Source: Bact-08 sp964533215
GTDB taxonomy: Bacteria > Bacteroidota > Bacteroidia > Bacteroidales > UBA932
Direction of reading: 5' to 3'
Assembly (NCBI GenBank): GCA_964533215.1
Contig: CAZHLJ010000001.1
Location: 1,116,001-1,180,000 of the forward strand
Length of the DNA: 64,000 bases
Position 1 is the first letter of the stretch. The number at the start of each line of letters is the position of its first letter. Shown here piece after piece: positions 53,973 to 62,756 of the stretch. The notes under the pieces are model-generated. The model was not told the DNA's origin. It did not search any database and saw only the letters and a list, made by a program, of their open reading frames with translations. A program made the translations under genes and the position numbers.

Positions 53973-55355
53973 ATGAAGAACAAGATACCAAGAGTCCCTG
54001 TAAGAGAACAGGATCCGTTAGTAAGAGCAAGGAATTTTGCTGAAGTCTCCTTTGGCTACAATAAAGAAGAGGCAATGCTTGAGGCTTCACGCTGTCTTGG
54101 ATGCAAAAAACCCTCTTGTGTTCCTTCCTGTCCTGTAAACATTCAGATACCTCAGTTTATAACTGCTGTTGAGGCGGGGAATTTCAAGGAAGCTGCAGCA
54201 ATCATAGCACAGGATAGTTCTTTGCCGGCAGTTTGTGGAAGAGTGTGTCCTCAGGAGAGTCAATGTGAGGGGACATGCATACTTGGTGTAAAGGGGGAAT
54301 CTGTGGCGATTGGAAAACTGGAACGTTTTGTTGCTGATTGGAGCAGGGAGAATGGTGTCAAGTTTTCAGAAAAGGCTCCTTCAAACGGGTTAAAAGTCGC
54401 AATTGTAGGAAGTGGCCCTGCAGGTCTGGCCTGCGCCACAGACCTTGCAAAAATGGGATACGATGTAACTATATTTGAAGTTCTTCATGAGGCGGGAGGT
54501 GTATTGCAATATGGAATCCCTGAATTCCGTCTTCCAAAGGAGAGTGTTGTCAAGACAGAGATAGAAAATGTAAAGGCTTTAGGTGTCAAAATAGAGACAA
54601 ATATTGTGGTTGGAAGGACTGTAACCATTGATTCCCTTATGGATGAAGAGGGTTTTAAGGCTGTCTTTATTGGTTCAGGAGCTGGCCTTCCAAAGTTTAT
54701 GGGCATTCCGGGAGAAAATCTTAACGGAGTACTTTCAGCGAATGAATTCCTTACTCGTAACAACCTTATGCGTGCCTACGATCCTTCTTATGACACTCCT
54801 ATTTATGTTGGGAAGAGAGTCGCGGTTGTTGGTGGTGGCAATGTGGCAATGGATGCTGCGCGTACAGCTCTTCGTCTTGGTGCTGAGGTTACTGTTGTCT
54901 ATAGACGGACCGAGAAAGAGTTGCCTGCCCGTGTAGAGGAGGTGCATCATGCCAAGCAGGAGGGAATAGTATTCCGTATGCTTACAAATCCTGTTGAGGT
55001 ACTTGGTGATGAAAAAGGATGGGTAAAAGGGCTCAGGTGCATAAAAATGGAACTTGGAGAGCCGGATGAAAGCGGAAGACGCTCTCCGGTGCCTGTTCCG
55101 GACTCTTACTTTGATATAGAGACAGATGTTATGATAATGTCATTGGGTACATCCCCCAATCCTCTTATAGCCTCTACAACTCCCGGCCTTCAGACTAATA
55201 AATGGAGCTGTCTTGTAGCTTCTGAAGATGGAGCTACCACTCGTCCTGGTGTTTTTGCGGGAGGTGATGCCGTTACCGGAGCTGCAACAGTTATACTGGC
55301 TATGGGTGCCGGCCGTAAGGCCGCCGCAGCCATAAACAAATATCTTACAAAGTAA
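53973..55355 (+). CDS. nfnB: Nfn large subunit (NADPH-dependent glutamate synthase small chain-like)
   Basis: 460 residues. Cys clusters for two [4Fe-4S] centres are at the N-terminus (CLGCKKPSCVPSCPVNI, and CGRVCPQESQCEGTC), then the FAD motif VAIVGSGPAGLACA and NADP motif VAVVGGGNVAMDAARTA. A GltD-like fold without a GltB nearby and pairing with nfnA supports Nfn, which balances NADH, NADPH and ferredoxin in anaerobes. A glutamate synthase role is less likely. Confidence 0.9.
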   Translation: MKNKIPRVPVREQDPLVRARNFAEVSFGYNKEEAMLEASRCLGCKKPSCVPSCPVNIQIPQFITAVEAGNFKEAAAIIAQDSSLPAVCGRVCPQESQCEGTCILGVKGESVAIGKLERFVADWSRENGVKFSEKAPSNGLKVAIVGSGPAGLACATDLAKMGYDVTIFEVLHEAGGVLQYGIPEFRLPKESVVKTEIENVKALGVKIETNIVVGRTVTIDSLMDEEGFKAVFIGSGAGLPKFMGIPGENLNGVLSANEFLTRNNLMRAYDPSYDTPIYVGKRVAVVGGGNVAMDAARTALRLGAEVTVVYRRTEKELPARVEEVHHAKQEGIVFRMLTNPVEVLGDEKGWVKGLRCIKMELGEPDESGRRSPVPVPDSYFDIETDVMIMSLGTSPNPLIASTTPGLQTNKWSCLVASEDGATTRPGVFAGGDAVTGAATVILAMGAGRKAAAAINKYLTK

Positions 55356-55369
55356 CCGATATATTCAAA

Positions 55370-56734
55370 ATGTCACAAAAACCTTCAATACCAAAAGGTA
55401 CAAGAGATTTCGGACCAAAAGAAATGGCCGGAAGAGATTATATTTTCAATACAATACGTAGTGTCTTTAAACTTTACGGCTATTCTCCCATAGAGACTCC
55501 TGCAATGGAAAACCTCTCGACACTTCTAGGCAAGTATGGCGATGAAGGGGATAAGCTACTCTTCAAAGTGCTTAATTCAGGAGATGCATTTTCCGGTGTT
55601 GATTCGTCGTTGTTTGAAAACAGCAATGCTCTTTCCTTAAAGGTCTGCGAGAAGGGGCTAAGATATGACCTGACTGTCCCTTTTGCACGTTTTGTTGTTC
55701 AGCATCAGAATGAACTGGTATTCCCGTTCAAAAGATATCAGATACAACCTGTCTGGAGGGCAGACCGTCCACAGAAGGGGCGTTATCGCGAATTTTACCA
55801 GTGTGATGTAGATGTAATAGGGAGTAAATCCCTTATAAATGAACTTGAACTCGTACAAATTGTAGATGCCGTCTTTCAGAAGCTGGACATTAATGTATGC
55901 ATAAAGATAAACAACCGTAAGGTTCTCTCCGGTATTTCAGAGGTAATAGGTCATCCTGACAAACTTATCGATATAACTGTCGCCATTGATAAGATTGATA
56001 AAATTGGCATTGAGGCTGTAAAGGAGGAATTGAGATCAAAGGGATTGGACGAAAAAGCAATTGGCACAATTGAACCTATTCTGAACCTGAAGGGTACAAC
56101 GTTGGAAAAACTATCGGCGATGAGGCCTATTCTAGTTTCTTCTCAAGTAGGCACTCTTGGCCTAGATGAGCTGGAAACTGTTTTCGGACTGATAGAGGCT
56201 GTGGGGATAAATCAGGAGGTTGAACTAGACCTATCTCTGGCTCGAGGCCTTAACTATTATACAGGTGCAATCTTTGAGGTAAAGGCAAAGGATACAGAAA
56301 TGGGAAGTATTTGCGGTGGTGGACGTTATGATGATCTTACAGGCATTTTCGGTCTGCCGGATGTATCTGGTGTAGGTATCTCTTTCGGTGCTGACAGGAT
56401 ATATGATGTTCTTCTCACTCTGAATAAGTTCCCTTCTGAGGCGGTTGGTGGGACAAAGATTTTGTTTACAAACCTTGGAGAAAAAGAGGTGTCATACTCA
56501 TTACCGCTTTTGAAATCAATACGCCAGGCTGGAATAGTTGCTGAAATATATACTGAAAGTGCAAAGCTTAGAAAACAGTTCGATTATGCCGACAAGAGAG
56601 CAATTCCATATATGATTATAGTTGGAGAAGATGAAATGAGCAAGGGTTGTGTGAATCTTAAGAACCTAGTTACAGGCGAGCAGGAGACATTGTTTAAGGA
56701 GCAATTACTTGATAGTCTAAAGATTAGGTTTTAA
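55370..56734 (+). CDS. hisS: Histidyl-tRNA synthetase
   Basis: 454 residues. Class II motifs: KGTRDFGPKEMAGRDYI at the N-terminus, motif 2 FKRYQIQPVWRADRPQKGRYREF, HisA motif LARGLNYYTGAIFE and GGGRYDDLTG, with a C-terminal anticodon-binding domain. It follows nfnB by 14 bases and precedes the initiator tRNA. Confidence 0.96.
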   Translation: MSQKPSIPKGTRDFGPKEMAGRDYIFNTIRSVFKLYGYSPIETPAMENLSTLLGKYGDEGDKLLFKVLNSGDAFSGVDSSLFENSNALSLKVCEKGLRYDLTVPFARFVVQHQNELVFPFKRYQIQPVWRADRPQKGRYREFYQCDVDVIGSKSLINELELVQIVDAVFQKLDINVCIKINNRKVLSGISEVIGHPDKLIDITVAIDKIDKIGIEAVKEELRSKGLDEKAIGTIEPILNLKGTTLEKLSAMRPILVSSQVGTLGLDELETVFGLIEAVGINQEVELDLSLARGLNYYTGAIFEVKAKDTEMGSICGGGRYDDLTGIFGLPDVSGVGISFGADRIYDVLLTLNKFPSEAVGGTKILFTNLGEKEVSYSLPLLKSIRQAGIVAEIYTESAKLRKQFDYADKRAIPYMIIVGEDEMSKGCVNLKNLVTGEQETLFKEQLLDSLKIRF

Positions 56735-56757
56735 TTACGGTCAAAGATAAAATTAAA

Positions 56758-56789
56758 TTTGTATTATCCTAGAGTTTACACTATCTTTG
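56758..56789 (+). promoter_or_regulatory. Promoter of initiator tRNA
   Basis: TTTG (56758-56761), 20 bases, TATCTTTG (56782-56789): complete consensus with correct spacing, 38 bases before the mature tRNA. Confidence 0.75.
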
Positions 56790-56827
56790 TACTCCAATTC
56801 AAACGGAATTACTAAATAGAAATATAT

Positions 56828-56900
<73 letters not shown>

Positions 56901-56906
56901 CTCAAA

Positions 56907-56936
56907 AAGAATCAGTTTAACTGGTTCTTTTTTTTT
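56907..56936 (+). terminator. Rho-independent terminator after tRNA-fMet
   Basis: AAGAATCAG and CTGGTTCTT form a stem of about 9-10 bp (one G-U) with a small loop, followed by a run of T to 56936. It ends the monocistronic tRNA unit. Confidence 0.8.
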
Positions 56937-57016
56937 ATTGTATATTGAATAAGTAAAACAATTATTATTTCTAGTTTTTTCCTATCTTCAAAAAATAGAC
57001 TAATAAATAGAAAATA

Positions 57017-57622
57017 ATGATCAGTGAGTTCGACAACAGAGCCCGTAACTGGGACAGTAATCCGATGCATTTTGAGAGGTCGCAGGCTATTGCAAACTCT
57101 CTCTTGGAGATGATTCCTGTAAGTCAATCCATGAAAGCTTTGGAATATGGTGCCGGTACTGGAATATTAAGTTTTTTGCTATCAAGGAGGTTTTCTGAAA
57201 TAACCTTAATGGATAGTTCAGAGGAGATGGTTAATGTCATGCTCGATAAAGTAGAAGCAAGTGGACTGAAGAATTTAAAACCATTGTTCTGCGACCTTGT
57301 ACAAGACGATTATGTTTTGAGCAAGTTTGATTGCGTATTTTCACAGATGGTATTGCACCACATTGCCAATATAGATAATATGCTTTATAAATGGAAGAAT
57401 ATGCTTATGCCGGGAGGTTATCTTGCTATTTCCGATTTGCTCCCTGAGGATGGTTCTTTCCACAATCCAGAGACAAAGGTTCATTTTGGATTTGATCCTC
57501 ACGAGATTGCTGATAAACTTAAATCTTTAGGTTTTAGTGAAATTGACTATAGGACTTGTTATGTGATAAAACAACCTAACGGGAGAGAATACCCACTGTT
57601 TTTGCTAGTAGCAAAGATGTAA
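57017..57622 (+). CDS. Class I SAM-dependent methyltransferase
   Basis: 201 residues. The SAM-binding motif I is ALEYGAGTGILSFLL near residue 42-56; LMDSSEEMV is the acidic loop and VFSQMVLHHI motif post-I, then MLMPGGYLAISD. Small-molecule or protein target is not recognisable; the YjhP/UbiE-like layout is common. It stands between the tRNA and a GNAT gene with its own promoter. Confidence 0.85.
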   Translation: MISEFDNRARNWDSNPMHFERSQAIANSLLEMIPVSQSMKALEYGAGTGILSFLLSRRFSEITLMDSSEEMVNVMLDKVEASGLKNLKPLFCDLVQDDYVLSKFDCVFSQMVLHHIANIDNMLYKWKNMLMPGGYLAISDLLPEDGSFHNPETKVHFGFDPHEIADKLKSLGFSEIDYRTCYVIKQPNGREYPLFLLVAKM

Positions 57623-57627
57623 ATGCG

Positions 57628-57635
57628 TATCTTTG
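57628..57635 (+). promoter_or_regulatory. -7 box for the GNAT gene
   Basis: TATCTTTG, 19 bases before the ATG at 57655. Confidence 0.55.
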
Positions 57636-57654
57636 TTGTTAGAATCTGCAAACT

Positions 57655-58134
57655 ATGAGTTTTAAAATAAGAGAGGCTAACGAAAAGGACAACAAGATAA
57701 TTTTTGACTTTATCTGTGAATTGGCCGAGTATGAGAAATTGAGTGGTGAGGTTACCGCAACCGAGGAGTTGCTTTATAAAAGCCTTTTTATAAAGCGGCA
57801 GGCCGAAGTTCTAATTGCCGAACTTGATGGCGAGCCAATTGGTTTTGCTCTCTACTTCCATAACTTCTCTACTTTTAAGGGAAGGGCCTGTTTATATTTG
57901 GAAGATCTATATCTAAAGCCTGAGTACAGAGGGAATGGATATGGGAAAAAAATCTTCAAAGAGCTTGCAAAGATTGCTATACAAAGAGAATGTGATAGAT
58001 TTGACTGGTCGGTGCTGGACTGGAACGAACCGTCTGTCAAGTTCTATAAAAAGATGGGAGCTGTACCAATGGACGAATGGACTGTTTACAGACTCACGGG
58101 TGAGCCACTACGACAGCTTGCAGGTAAAATATAA
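57655..58134 (+). CDS. GNAT-family N-acetyltransferase (diamine acetyltransferase-like)
   Basis: 159 residues. The acetyl-CoA-binding segment is YLKPEYRGNGYGKKIFKEL, with the upstream LYLEDLYL strand and the downstream DWSVLDWNEPSVKFYKKMGA. This WNxxSxxFYxxxGA pattern matches spermidine/spermine or thialysine-type acetyltransferases, so an amine substrate is plausible but not proven. mgsA follows 14 bases later. Confidence 0.87.
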   Translation: MSFKIREANEKDNKIIFDFICELAEYEKLSGEVTATEELLYKSLFIKRQAEVLIAELDGEPIGFALYFHNFSTFKGRACLYLEDLYLKPEYRGNGYGKKIFKELAKIAIQRECDRFDWSVLDWNEPSVKFYKKMGAVPMDEWTVYRLTGEPLRQLAGKI

Positions 58135-58148
58135 CCTAATTATAATAA

Positions 58149-58613
58149 ATGAAAAGAATGACTATTGCACTTGTTGCGCATGACAACAGAAAGAAAGACC
58201 TGATTGAATGGGTCGAATATAACAAGGGAACTTTATTAAAACATAAGCTGGTCTGCACAGGAACTACCGGAAGGATGGTTGAGGCTGCTCTTACCCAGAA
58301 TCCAAAAAAAGAAGATCCCAAGATAGATATTACATTGCTTAAGTCCGGACCTCTTGGGGGAGACCAGCAACTTGGGTCGCTTATCTGTGAAGGTAAGGTA
58401 GATATGCTCTTTTTCTTGTGGGACCCTATGCAGCCGCAGCCTCATGATGTTGATGTAAAGGCTCTTCTAAGGATATCAAGCCTATATAATATACCAACGG
58501 CAACAAATCGCTCGACAGCAGATTTCCTTATCTCGTCACCACTATTTGACAGTGATTATAAACCTAAGCTAAAAGGCTTCTCCGATTATTTAGGCCGGAA
58601 ACTGGACTTGTAA
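58149..58613 (+). CDS. mgsA: Methylglyoxal synthase
   Basis: 154 residues. Signature regions: IALVAHDNRKKDL at the N-terminus, CTGTTGRMVE, SGPLGGDQQLGSLI, LFFLWDPMQPQPHDVDVKAL and the end region NIPTATNRSTADFL. It converts dihydroxyacetone phosphate to methylglyoxal as a glycolysis overflow route. It is adjacent to the GNAT gene and convergent with the thioesterase gene. Confidence 0.96.
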   Translation: MKRMTIALVAHDNRKKDLIEWVEYNKGTLLKHKLVCTGTTGRMVEAALTQNPKKEDPKIDITLLKSGPLGGDQQLGSLICEGKVDMLFFLWDPMQPQPHDVDVKALLRISSLYNIPTATNRSTADFLISSPLFDSDYKPKLKGFSDYLGRKLDL

Positions 58614-58623
58614 CAGCAATTTG

Positions 58624-59367
58624 TCAAATTTCATATTTCAGCCTCACCTGAAATATTGAAGCAGCTTCACGTTTGCCCTCAATGAAGATTGAGCGCAGAC
58701 CGTTACTGTCAATCTCCATAGCTCTGAAAAATTCTATGTTTTCACCAAGTCTGCTCTCTGCGTTGAAGTTGATTGCCATATCAGTTACAGTCATCTTTGT
58801 AACAAGATCATTGTCAATATAATCGAAAGCCCATTCTATGTATTTTGCATTGTTGGTGTGCCTGTTTATATCTATGTCGCTGAAAGAGACGACCCTTTTG
58901 CCAACATATTCCATTTGATGCGGAGAAACCAGTCTGTCAGCGGCTTCCTTGATAGCATTACGTGGATTGTAACCGGGAGAATTTTCCCCCATAATATTGT
59001 CCAGCCTTTGCAGCTTTCGTGTATTTGTGTCTATTATAAGCCATGATGAAGTGGCAATAATAATCTGGTTGCCTTTGCTGTCAAGAACTTCGTAGTCTCT
59101 GAATCCAAAGAGTCTGTCGCTTCCTTTGTGCCAGGTTTCGATAGATATCTCATCTTTCCATTTTGGCAAACTGAGGAATTTCACGTGAATCCTGGAAAGT
59201 ACCCAAGCAACGCTCTCCTTTATCAGGTTGTCGTAACCGAAGCCGAGAGAATCGGCTTGCTGACCGGCAATCTCCTGAGCAATGTTCATAAATGCGAATA
59301 TCTTCAGATTTGCATTAATATCTGTTTCGTAACTTTTTATCCTCAGATTCTCTTTGTAACTATCCAT
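58624..59367 (-). CDS. Acyl-ACP thioesterase (FatA/FatB-like)
   Basis: 247 residues from ATG 59367, which has an AGGAGG site 9 bases upstream; an in-frame TTG at 59388 would put that site inside the gene. Two hotdog domains are visible: VAWVLSRIHVKFLSLPKW with the GSDRLFGFRDYEV part, and the second with FSDIDINRHTNNAKYIEWAFD carrying the catalytic Asn-His pair. It releases fatty acids from ACP. It diverges from pyrG. Confidence 0.9.
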   Translation of the reverse strand: MDSYKENLRIKSYETDINANLKIFAFMNIAQEIAGQQADSLGFGYDNLIKESVAWVLSRIHVKFLSLPKWKDEISIETWHKGSDRLFGFRDYEVLDSKGNQIIIATSSWLIIDTNTRKLQRLDNIMGENSPGYNPRNAIKEAADRLVSPHQMEYVGKRVVSFSDIDINRHTNNAKYIEWAFDYIDNDLVTKMTVTDMAINFNAESRLGENIEFFRAMEIDSNGLRSIFIEGKREAASIFQVRLKYEI

Positions 59368-59439
59368 CTTTATAATCCTCCTATTCAAAATTCGTTGGCA
59401 AAAATAGAGATTAAATTGGGAAAAAGTCTAAATTTCGTT

Positions 59440-59447
59440 TACCTTTG
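59440..59447 (+). promoter_or_regulatory. -7 box for pyrG
   Basis: TACCTTTG, 31 bases before the pyrG ATG; an ATTG at 59415-59418 lies 21 bases upstream as a possible -33 element. Confidence 0.6.
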
Positions 59448-59478
59448 TATCCCTGAATAACAATCCAACTTAATATTT

Positions 59479-61116
59479 ATGAGCACCAAGTATGTATTTG
59501 TTTTGGGAGGGGTTACCTCTTCCTTGGGAAAAGGTATTATTGCATCTTCGCTAGCTAAGCTGCTTAAAGCAAGAGGTTTGGCGGTAACGATCCAAAAATT
59601 TGATCCCTATATCAATGTAGATCCTGGCACACTTAACCCATATGAACATGGTGAGTGTTATGTAACAGAAGATGGTGCTGAAACTGACTTGGACCTTGGA
59701 CATTACGAAAGATTCCTTGGAGTATATACATCCAAGGCAAATAATGTGACTACAGGCAAAATATACAGAACAGTAATTGACAAGGAGCGTCAGGGAGCCT
59801 ACCTAGGTAAGACAGTACAGATAATTCCTCATATAACAGATGAAATCAAAAGAAGGATGCTTCTTATCGGGAAATCCGGCAAGTACGATGTGATCATCAC
59901 AGAACTTGGCGGAACTGTCGGTGATATGGAGTCTCTACCATTTATTGAGGCTGTACGTCAACTCCAATGGGAACTTCCTGAAGAGGATTTCCTTGTAATT
60001 CATTTGACTTTAGTGCCTTACCTTAGTGCTGCCAAAGAGCTTAAAACTAAGCCGACACAGCACTCTGTGAGGATGTTGCAGCAAAATGGAGTACATCCGG
60101 ATGTAATTGTTTGCAGGACGGAACATCCGCTTCCTGCCGATATAAGAAGAAAGGTCGCTCTTTTCTGCAATGTAAGACCAAATGCTGTTATAGAGTCTAT
60201 TGATGCAAAAAGCATATATGAAGTTCCTCTGAATATGTATAGGGAGAAGTTGGATGAGATAGTGATGAAGAGGTTTGGCATCGATGCTGAAACTCATCCT
60301 CTTGATCTTACAAAATGGAAAATATTCCTTGAAAAGCTTGCCAATCCAAAGGACACTGTAGATATAGCTTTAGTTGGTAAATATGTGGAGTTGCAGGACG
60401 CCTATAAATCTATTCTGGAGTCTTTTATACATGCAGGTGCAGAAAATGAGTGTAAAGTCCGTGTTCATTGTATTCACAGTGAATATATTACTGAAGCAAA
60501 TGTAGAGGAGAAATTAAAAGGAATGTCTGGAATTCTTGTAGCGCCGGGTTTTGGAGAGAGGGGTATAGAAGGAAAGATTGTGGCTGTCAAATATGCCAGA
60601 GAACAGAAAGTTCCTTTCTTTGGAATATGTCTTGGAATGCAAATGGCAGTCATAGAATATTCAAGAAATGTTCTTGGTCTTGATGACGCAATGACAACAG
60701 AGATCAAGCAGAATGCCAAACATCCAGTTATAGATTTGATGGAGGACCAGAAGAGCCTGACAATAAAGGGTGGTACAATGAGGCTGGGCGCTTACTCATG
60801 CCAGATTGCTGAGGGTTCTCTTGCATGGAAAATATATGGACAACAAGAGGTTTCGGAAAGACATAGGCACCGTTATGAGGTGAATGAGGCCTACGTTGAC
60901 GCCTTGGCAAGCGGAGGACTTATTCCGAGCGGAAGAAATGCAGATACAGGCTTGGTAGAGATAATGGAGATTCCGGAACATCCTTTCTTTATTGGAGTAC
61001 AGTTTCATCCGGAGTTAAAGAGCACACCGGAGAAACCACAACCTATTTTTGTTGCTTTTGTAAAGGCTTCACTCGATTATAAAAATGCAAAAAAGAACAG
61101 CAAGGCTTCTAAATAA
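59479..61116 (+). CDS. pyrG: CTP synthase
   Basis: 545 residues. The N-terminal synthetase domain begins KYVFVLGGVTSSLGKGI; QKFDPYINVDPGTLNP is the signature. The C-terminal glutaminase has the Cys nucleophile in FFGICLGMQ and His in GVQFHPELKS. It makes CTP from UTP with glutamine and ATP. Its last 32 bases overlap the glutaminyl cyclase gene. Confidence 0.98.
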   Translation: MSTKYVFVLGGVTSSLGKGIIASSLAKLLKARGLAVTIQKFDPYINVDPGTLNPYEHGECYVTEDGAETDLDLGHYERFLGVYTSKANNVTTGKIYRTVIDKERQGAYLGKTVQIIPHITDEIKRRMLLIGKSGKYDVIITELGGTVGDMESLPFIEAVRQLQWELPEEDFLVIHLTLVPYLSAAKELKTKPTQHSVRMLQQNGVHPDVIVCRTEHPLPADIRRKVALFCNVRPNAVIESIDAKSIYEVPLNMYREKLDEIVMKRFGIDAETHPLDLTKWKIFLEKLANPKDTVDIALVGKYVELQDAYKSILESFIHAGAENECKVRVHCIHSEYITEANVEEKLKGMSGILVAPGFGERGIEGKIVAVKYAREQKVPFFGICLGMQMAVIEYSRNVLGLDDAMTTEIKQNAKHPVIDLMEDQKSLTIKGGTMRLGAYSCQIAEGSLAWKIYGQQEVSERHRHRYEVNEAYVDALASGGLIPSGRNADTGLVEIMEIPEHPFFIGVQFHPELKSTPEKPQPIFVAFVKASLDYKNAKKNSKASK

Positions 61117-61885
61117 TTTGCCATTGGCACTGTGCATTTCAGGGCTTTTCATGGTAAATATGGCAATTGCCCAGAACGTAGGTTCCGGCAAACCTAAAAC
61201 TTACAGGGTTAAGGTTCTGGAGACCTTGCCTCATGATGCTGGATCCTATACCCAAGGGCTATTTTTCGACAAGCAGCAGCTTTATGAAAGTGCTGGACAA
61301 TATGGTGAGTCGAAGTTCAAAAAAGTTGACCTCAAAAATGGTACTACATTGAAAAGTATCAGTTTTCCAAAGGAATATTTTGCAGAAGGTTCAACCGTTA
61401 TAGGAAACAAACTCTATATTCTGACCTGGATGGAAAGGGTGGTTTTTGTCTATGACATAAATACATTCAAGTCCTTAGGAACATTTTTCAATCCTAAAGA
61501 GGGTTGGGGGCTGACTACAGATGGAAGTCAGCTTATAATGAGTGATGGATCTTCTTTTATTTATTTCATTGATCCCTCAAACTTTAAAGAAAAATCAAAA
61601 ATTGAGGTCAAATCTGCCGGTAGGAGCATTTCAAAAATTAATGAACTGGAGTATGTAAATGGTGATATCTGGGCAAATGAATATTGTACAGATAGAATAC
61701 ACATTATTGACTCCCGTACAGGAGTTGTTAAGACCACAATTGACTGCAGAAACCTTTTGCCGGATAACCTTAAGACATCATTGACAGATGTGCTTAACGG
61801 GATTGCATATAATTCTGTTACAAAGCAGATTTACGTCACTGGTAAATATTGGCCAAGGATGTACAGGATTCAGATTCCCAAGTAA
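61085..61885 (+). CDS. Glutaminyl-peptide cyclotransferase, five-bladed propeller type
   Basis: 266 residues with a signal peptide (about 1-29, ending NMAIAQ). Family pattern: LPHDAGSYTQGLFFD, YESAGQYGESKF, EGSTVIGNKLYILTW, GWGLTTDGSQLIMSDGS and NELEYVNGDIWANE. The plant/bacterial QC forms pyroglutamate at peptide N-termini, here in the periplasm. In Bacteroidota, many exported proteins begin with Gln after signal cleavage, a plausible substrate. The start lies inside pyrG; the end overlaps convergent mnmD by 16 bases. Confidence 0.92.
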   Translation: MQKRTARLLNNLPLALCISGLFMVNMAIAQNVGSGKPKTYRVKVLETLPHDAGSYTQGLFFDKQQLYESAGQYGESKFKKVDLKNGTTLKSISFPKEYFAEGSTVIGNKLYILTWMERVVFVYDINTFKSLGTFFNPKEGWGLTTDGSQLIMSDGSSFIYFIDPSNFKEKSKIEVKSAGRSISKINELEYVNGDIWANEYCTDRIHIIDSRTGVVKTTIDCRNLLPDNLKTSLTDVLNGIAYNSVTKQIYVTGKYWPRMYRIQIPK

Positions 61886-62667
61886 GTTTCACAGGTTGTT
61901 GGCTTGGTTGCCCTTATTATGTGTCTCTTGCCTTTTGGTCCGGGAAGCCTGCTGACCTCAAATCCGGATTCCCTGAGAGCTTGTTTTACTATTCCTTTTG
62001 AGCAGTAAGTAACCAATATCCCTCCAGGTTTAATGGCATCATAAATTGAACAGAAAATCTCAACTGACCAGAGTTCCGGCTGGGTGTTGGGAGAGAAGGC
62101 ATCAAAATATACAATATCATATTCAGAAACAGAAAGTGAAATAGAGTCAGAACTGGATTTGACTCCGGCATATCGGACAAGGTCTGAATTCAGCTTGAGA
62201 AGAGAGAAGTTGGGTAAAAGCAGAGTCCATTTTTCCCATTCGCAATATTGTATTTCTTTGCAAGTATTTTGCAATATATCATTCAAGCAGCCTGACAGGT
62301 CTAGTGTATTTTGACTGACAATTGCATTCATATGATCAAGAGCCTGAAACTCTTCATCGCTTATTGGGAATTTTTCAATCCCTGTATATTTTATACGGAC
62401 ATTTTTGTTCTCAAAAGTGTACAAAGCTGTCAGCAGACAATTCAGCCCCGTGCCAAGTCCGACTTCAAAAATATTGATCTCAAGTGAAGTACTGTTTTCA
62501 GGTTTTTTTCGTGTGGTCAAGTTCTTCAGGTAATATTTCAAGCCGCATTCGATAAAGATATGGCAGCTCTCTGCAAGAGCCCCGTTCATTGAGTGGTAGG
62601 ATTCGTCAAACTCCTCCAGTTTTAAAGTATTCGACCCATCTGCACTTCTTGTCAATTGCCTGTTCAT
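61870..62667 (-). CDS. mnmD: MnmD: tRNA 5-methylaminomethyl-2-thiouridine methyltransferase
   Basis: 265 residues from ATG 62667; an upstream TTG at 62685 is an alternative. DUF752/MnmC N-domain motifs: SYHSMNGALAESCHIFIE, IFEVGLGTGLNCLLTAL (SAM-binding) and VYFDAFSPNTQPELWS, then LVTYCSKGIVKQAL. The C-terminal oxidase domain of E. coli MnmC is absent, making it the stand-alone MnmD type. It methylates U34 of certain tRNAs. Confidence 0.9.
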   Translation of the reverse strand: MNRQLTRSADGSNTLKLEEFDESYHSMNGALAESCHIFIECGLKYYLKNLTTRKKPENSTSLEINIFEVGLGTGLNCLLTALYTFENKNVRIKYTGIEKFPISDEEFQALDHMNAIVSQNTLDLSGCLNDILQNTCKEIQYCEWEKWTLLLPNFSLLKLNSDLVRYAGVKSSSDSISLSVSEYDIVYFDAFSPNTQPELWSVEIFCSIYDAIKPGGILVTYCSKGIVKQALRESGFEVSRLPGPKGKRHIIRATKPTTCETYLGI

Positions 62668-62711
62668 GCTTATAAAATTGAGCAAATTTATAAGTTTTCT
62701 ATCTATTTTTT

Positions 62712-62719
62712 TATCTTTG
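62712..62719 (+). promoter_or_regulatory. -7 box for secA
   Basis: TATCTTTG, 37 bases before the secA ATG. Confidence 0.6.
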
Positions 62720-62756
62720 TAGTTTATAATTTGTAAAAATCAAATATTGATATACC

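Noticed and set aside
53462..53983. 173-residue reverse frame over nfnA
   Set aside because: Fully covered by the well-supported nfnA frame with intact motifs; no recognisable protein features.
53973..55355. Calling this gene glutamate synthase small subunit (gltD)
   Set aside because: No gltB large subunit nearby, and it is paired with an NfnA-type [2Fe-2S] flavoprotein, which fits NfnB better.
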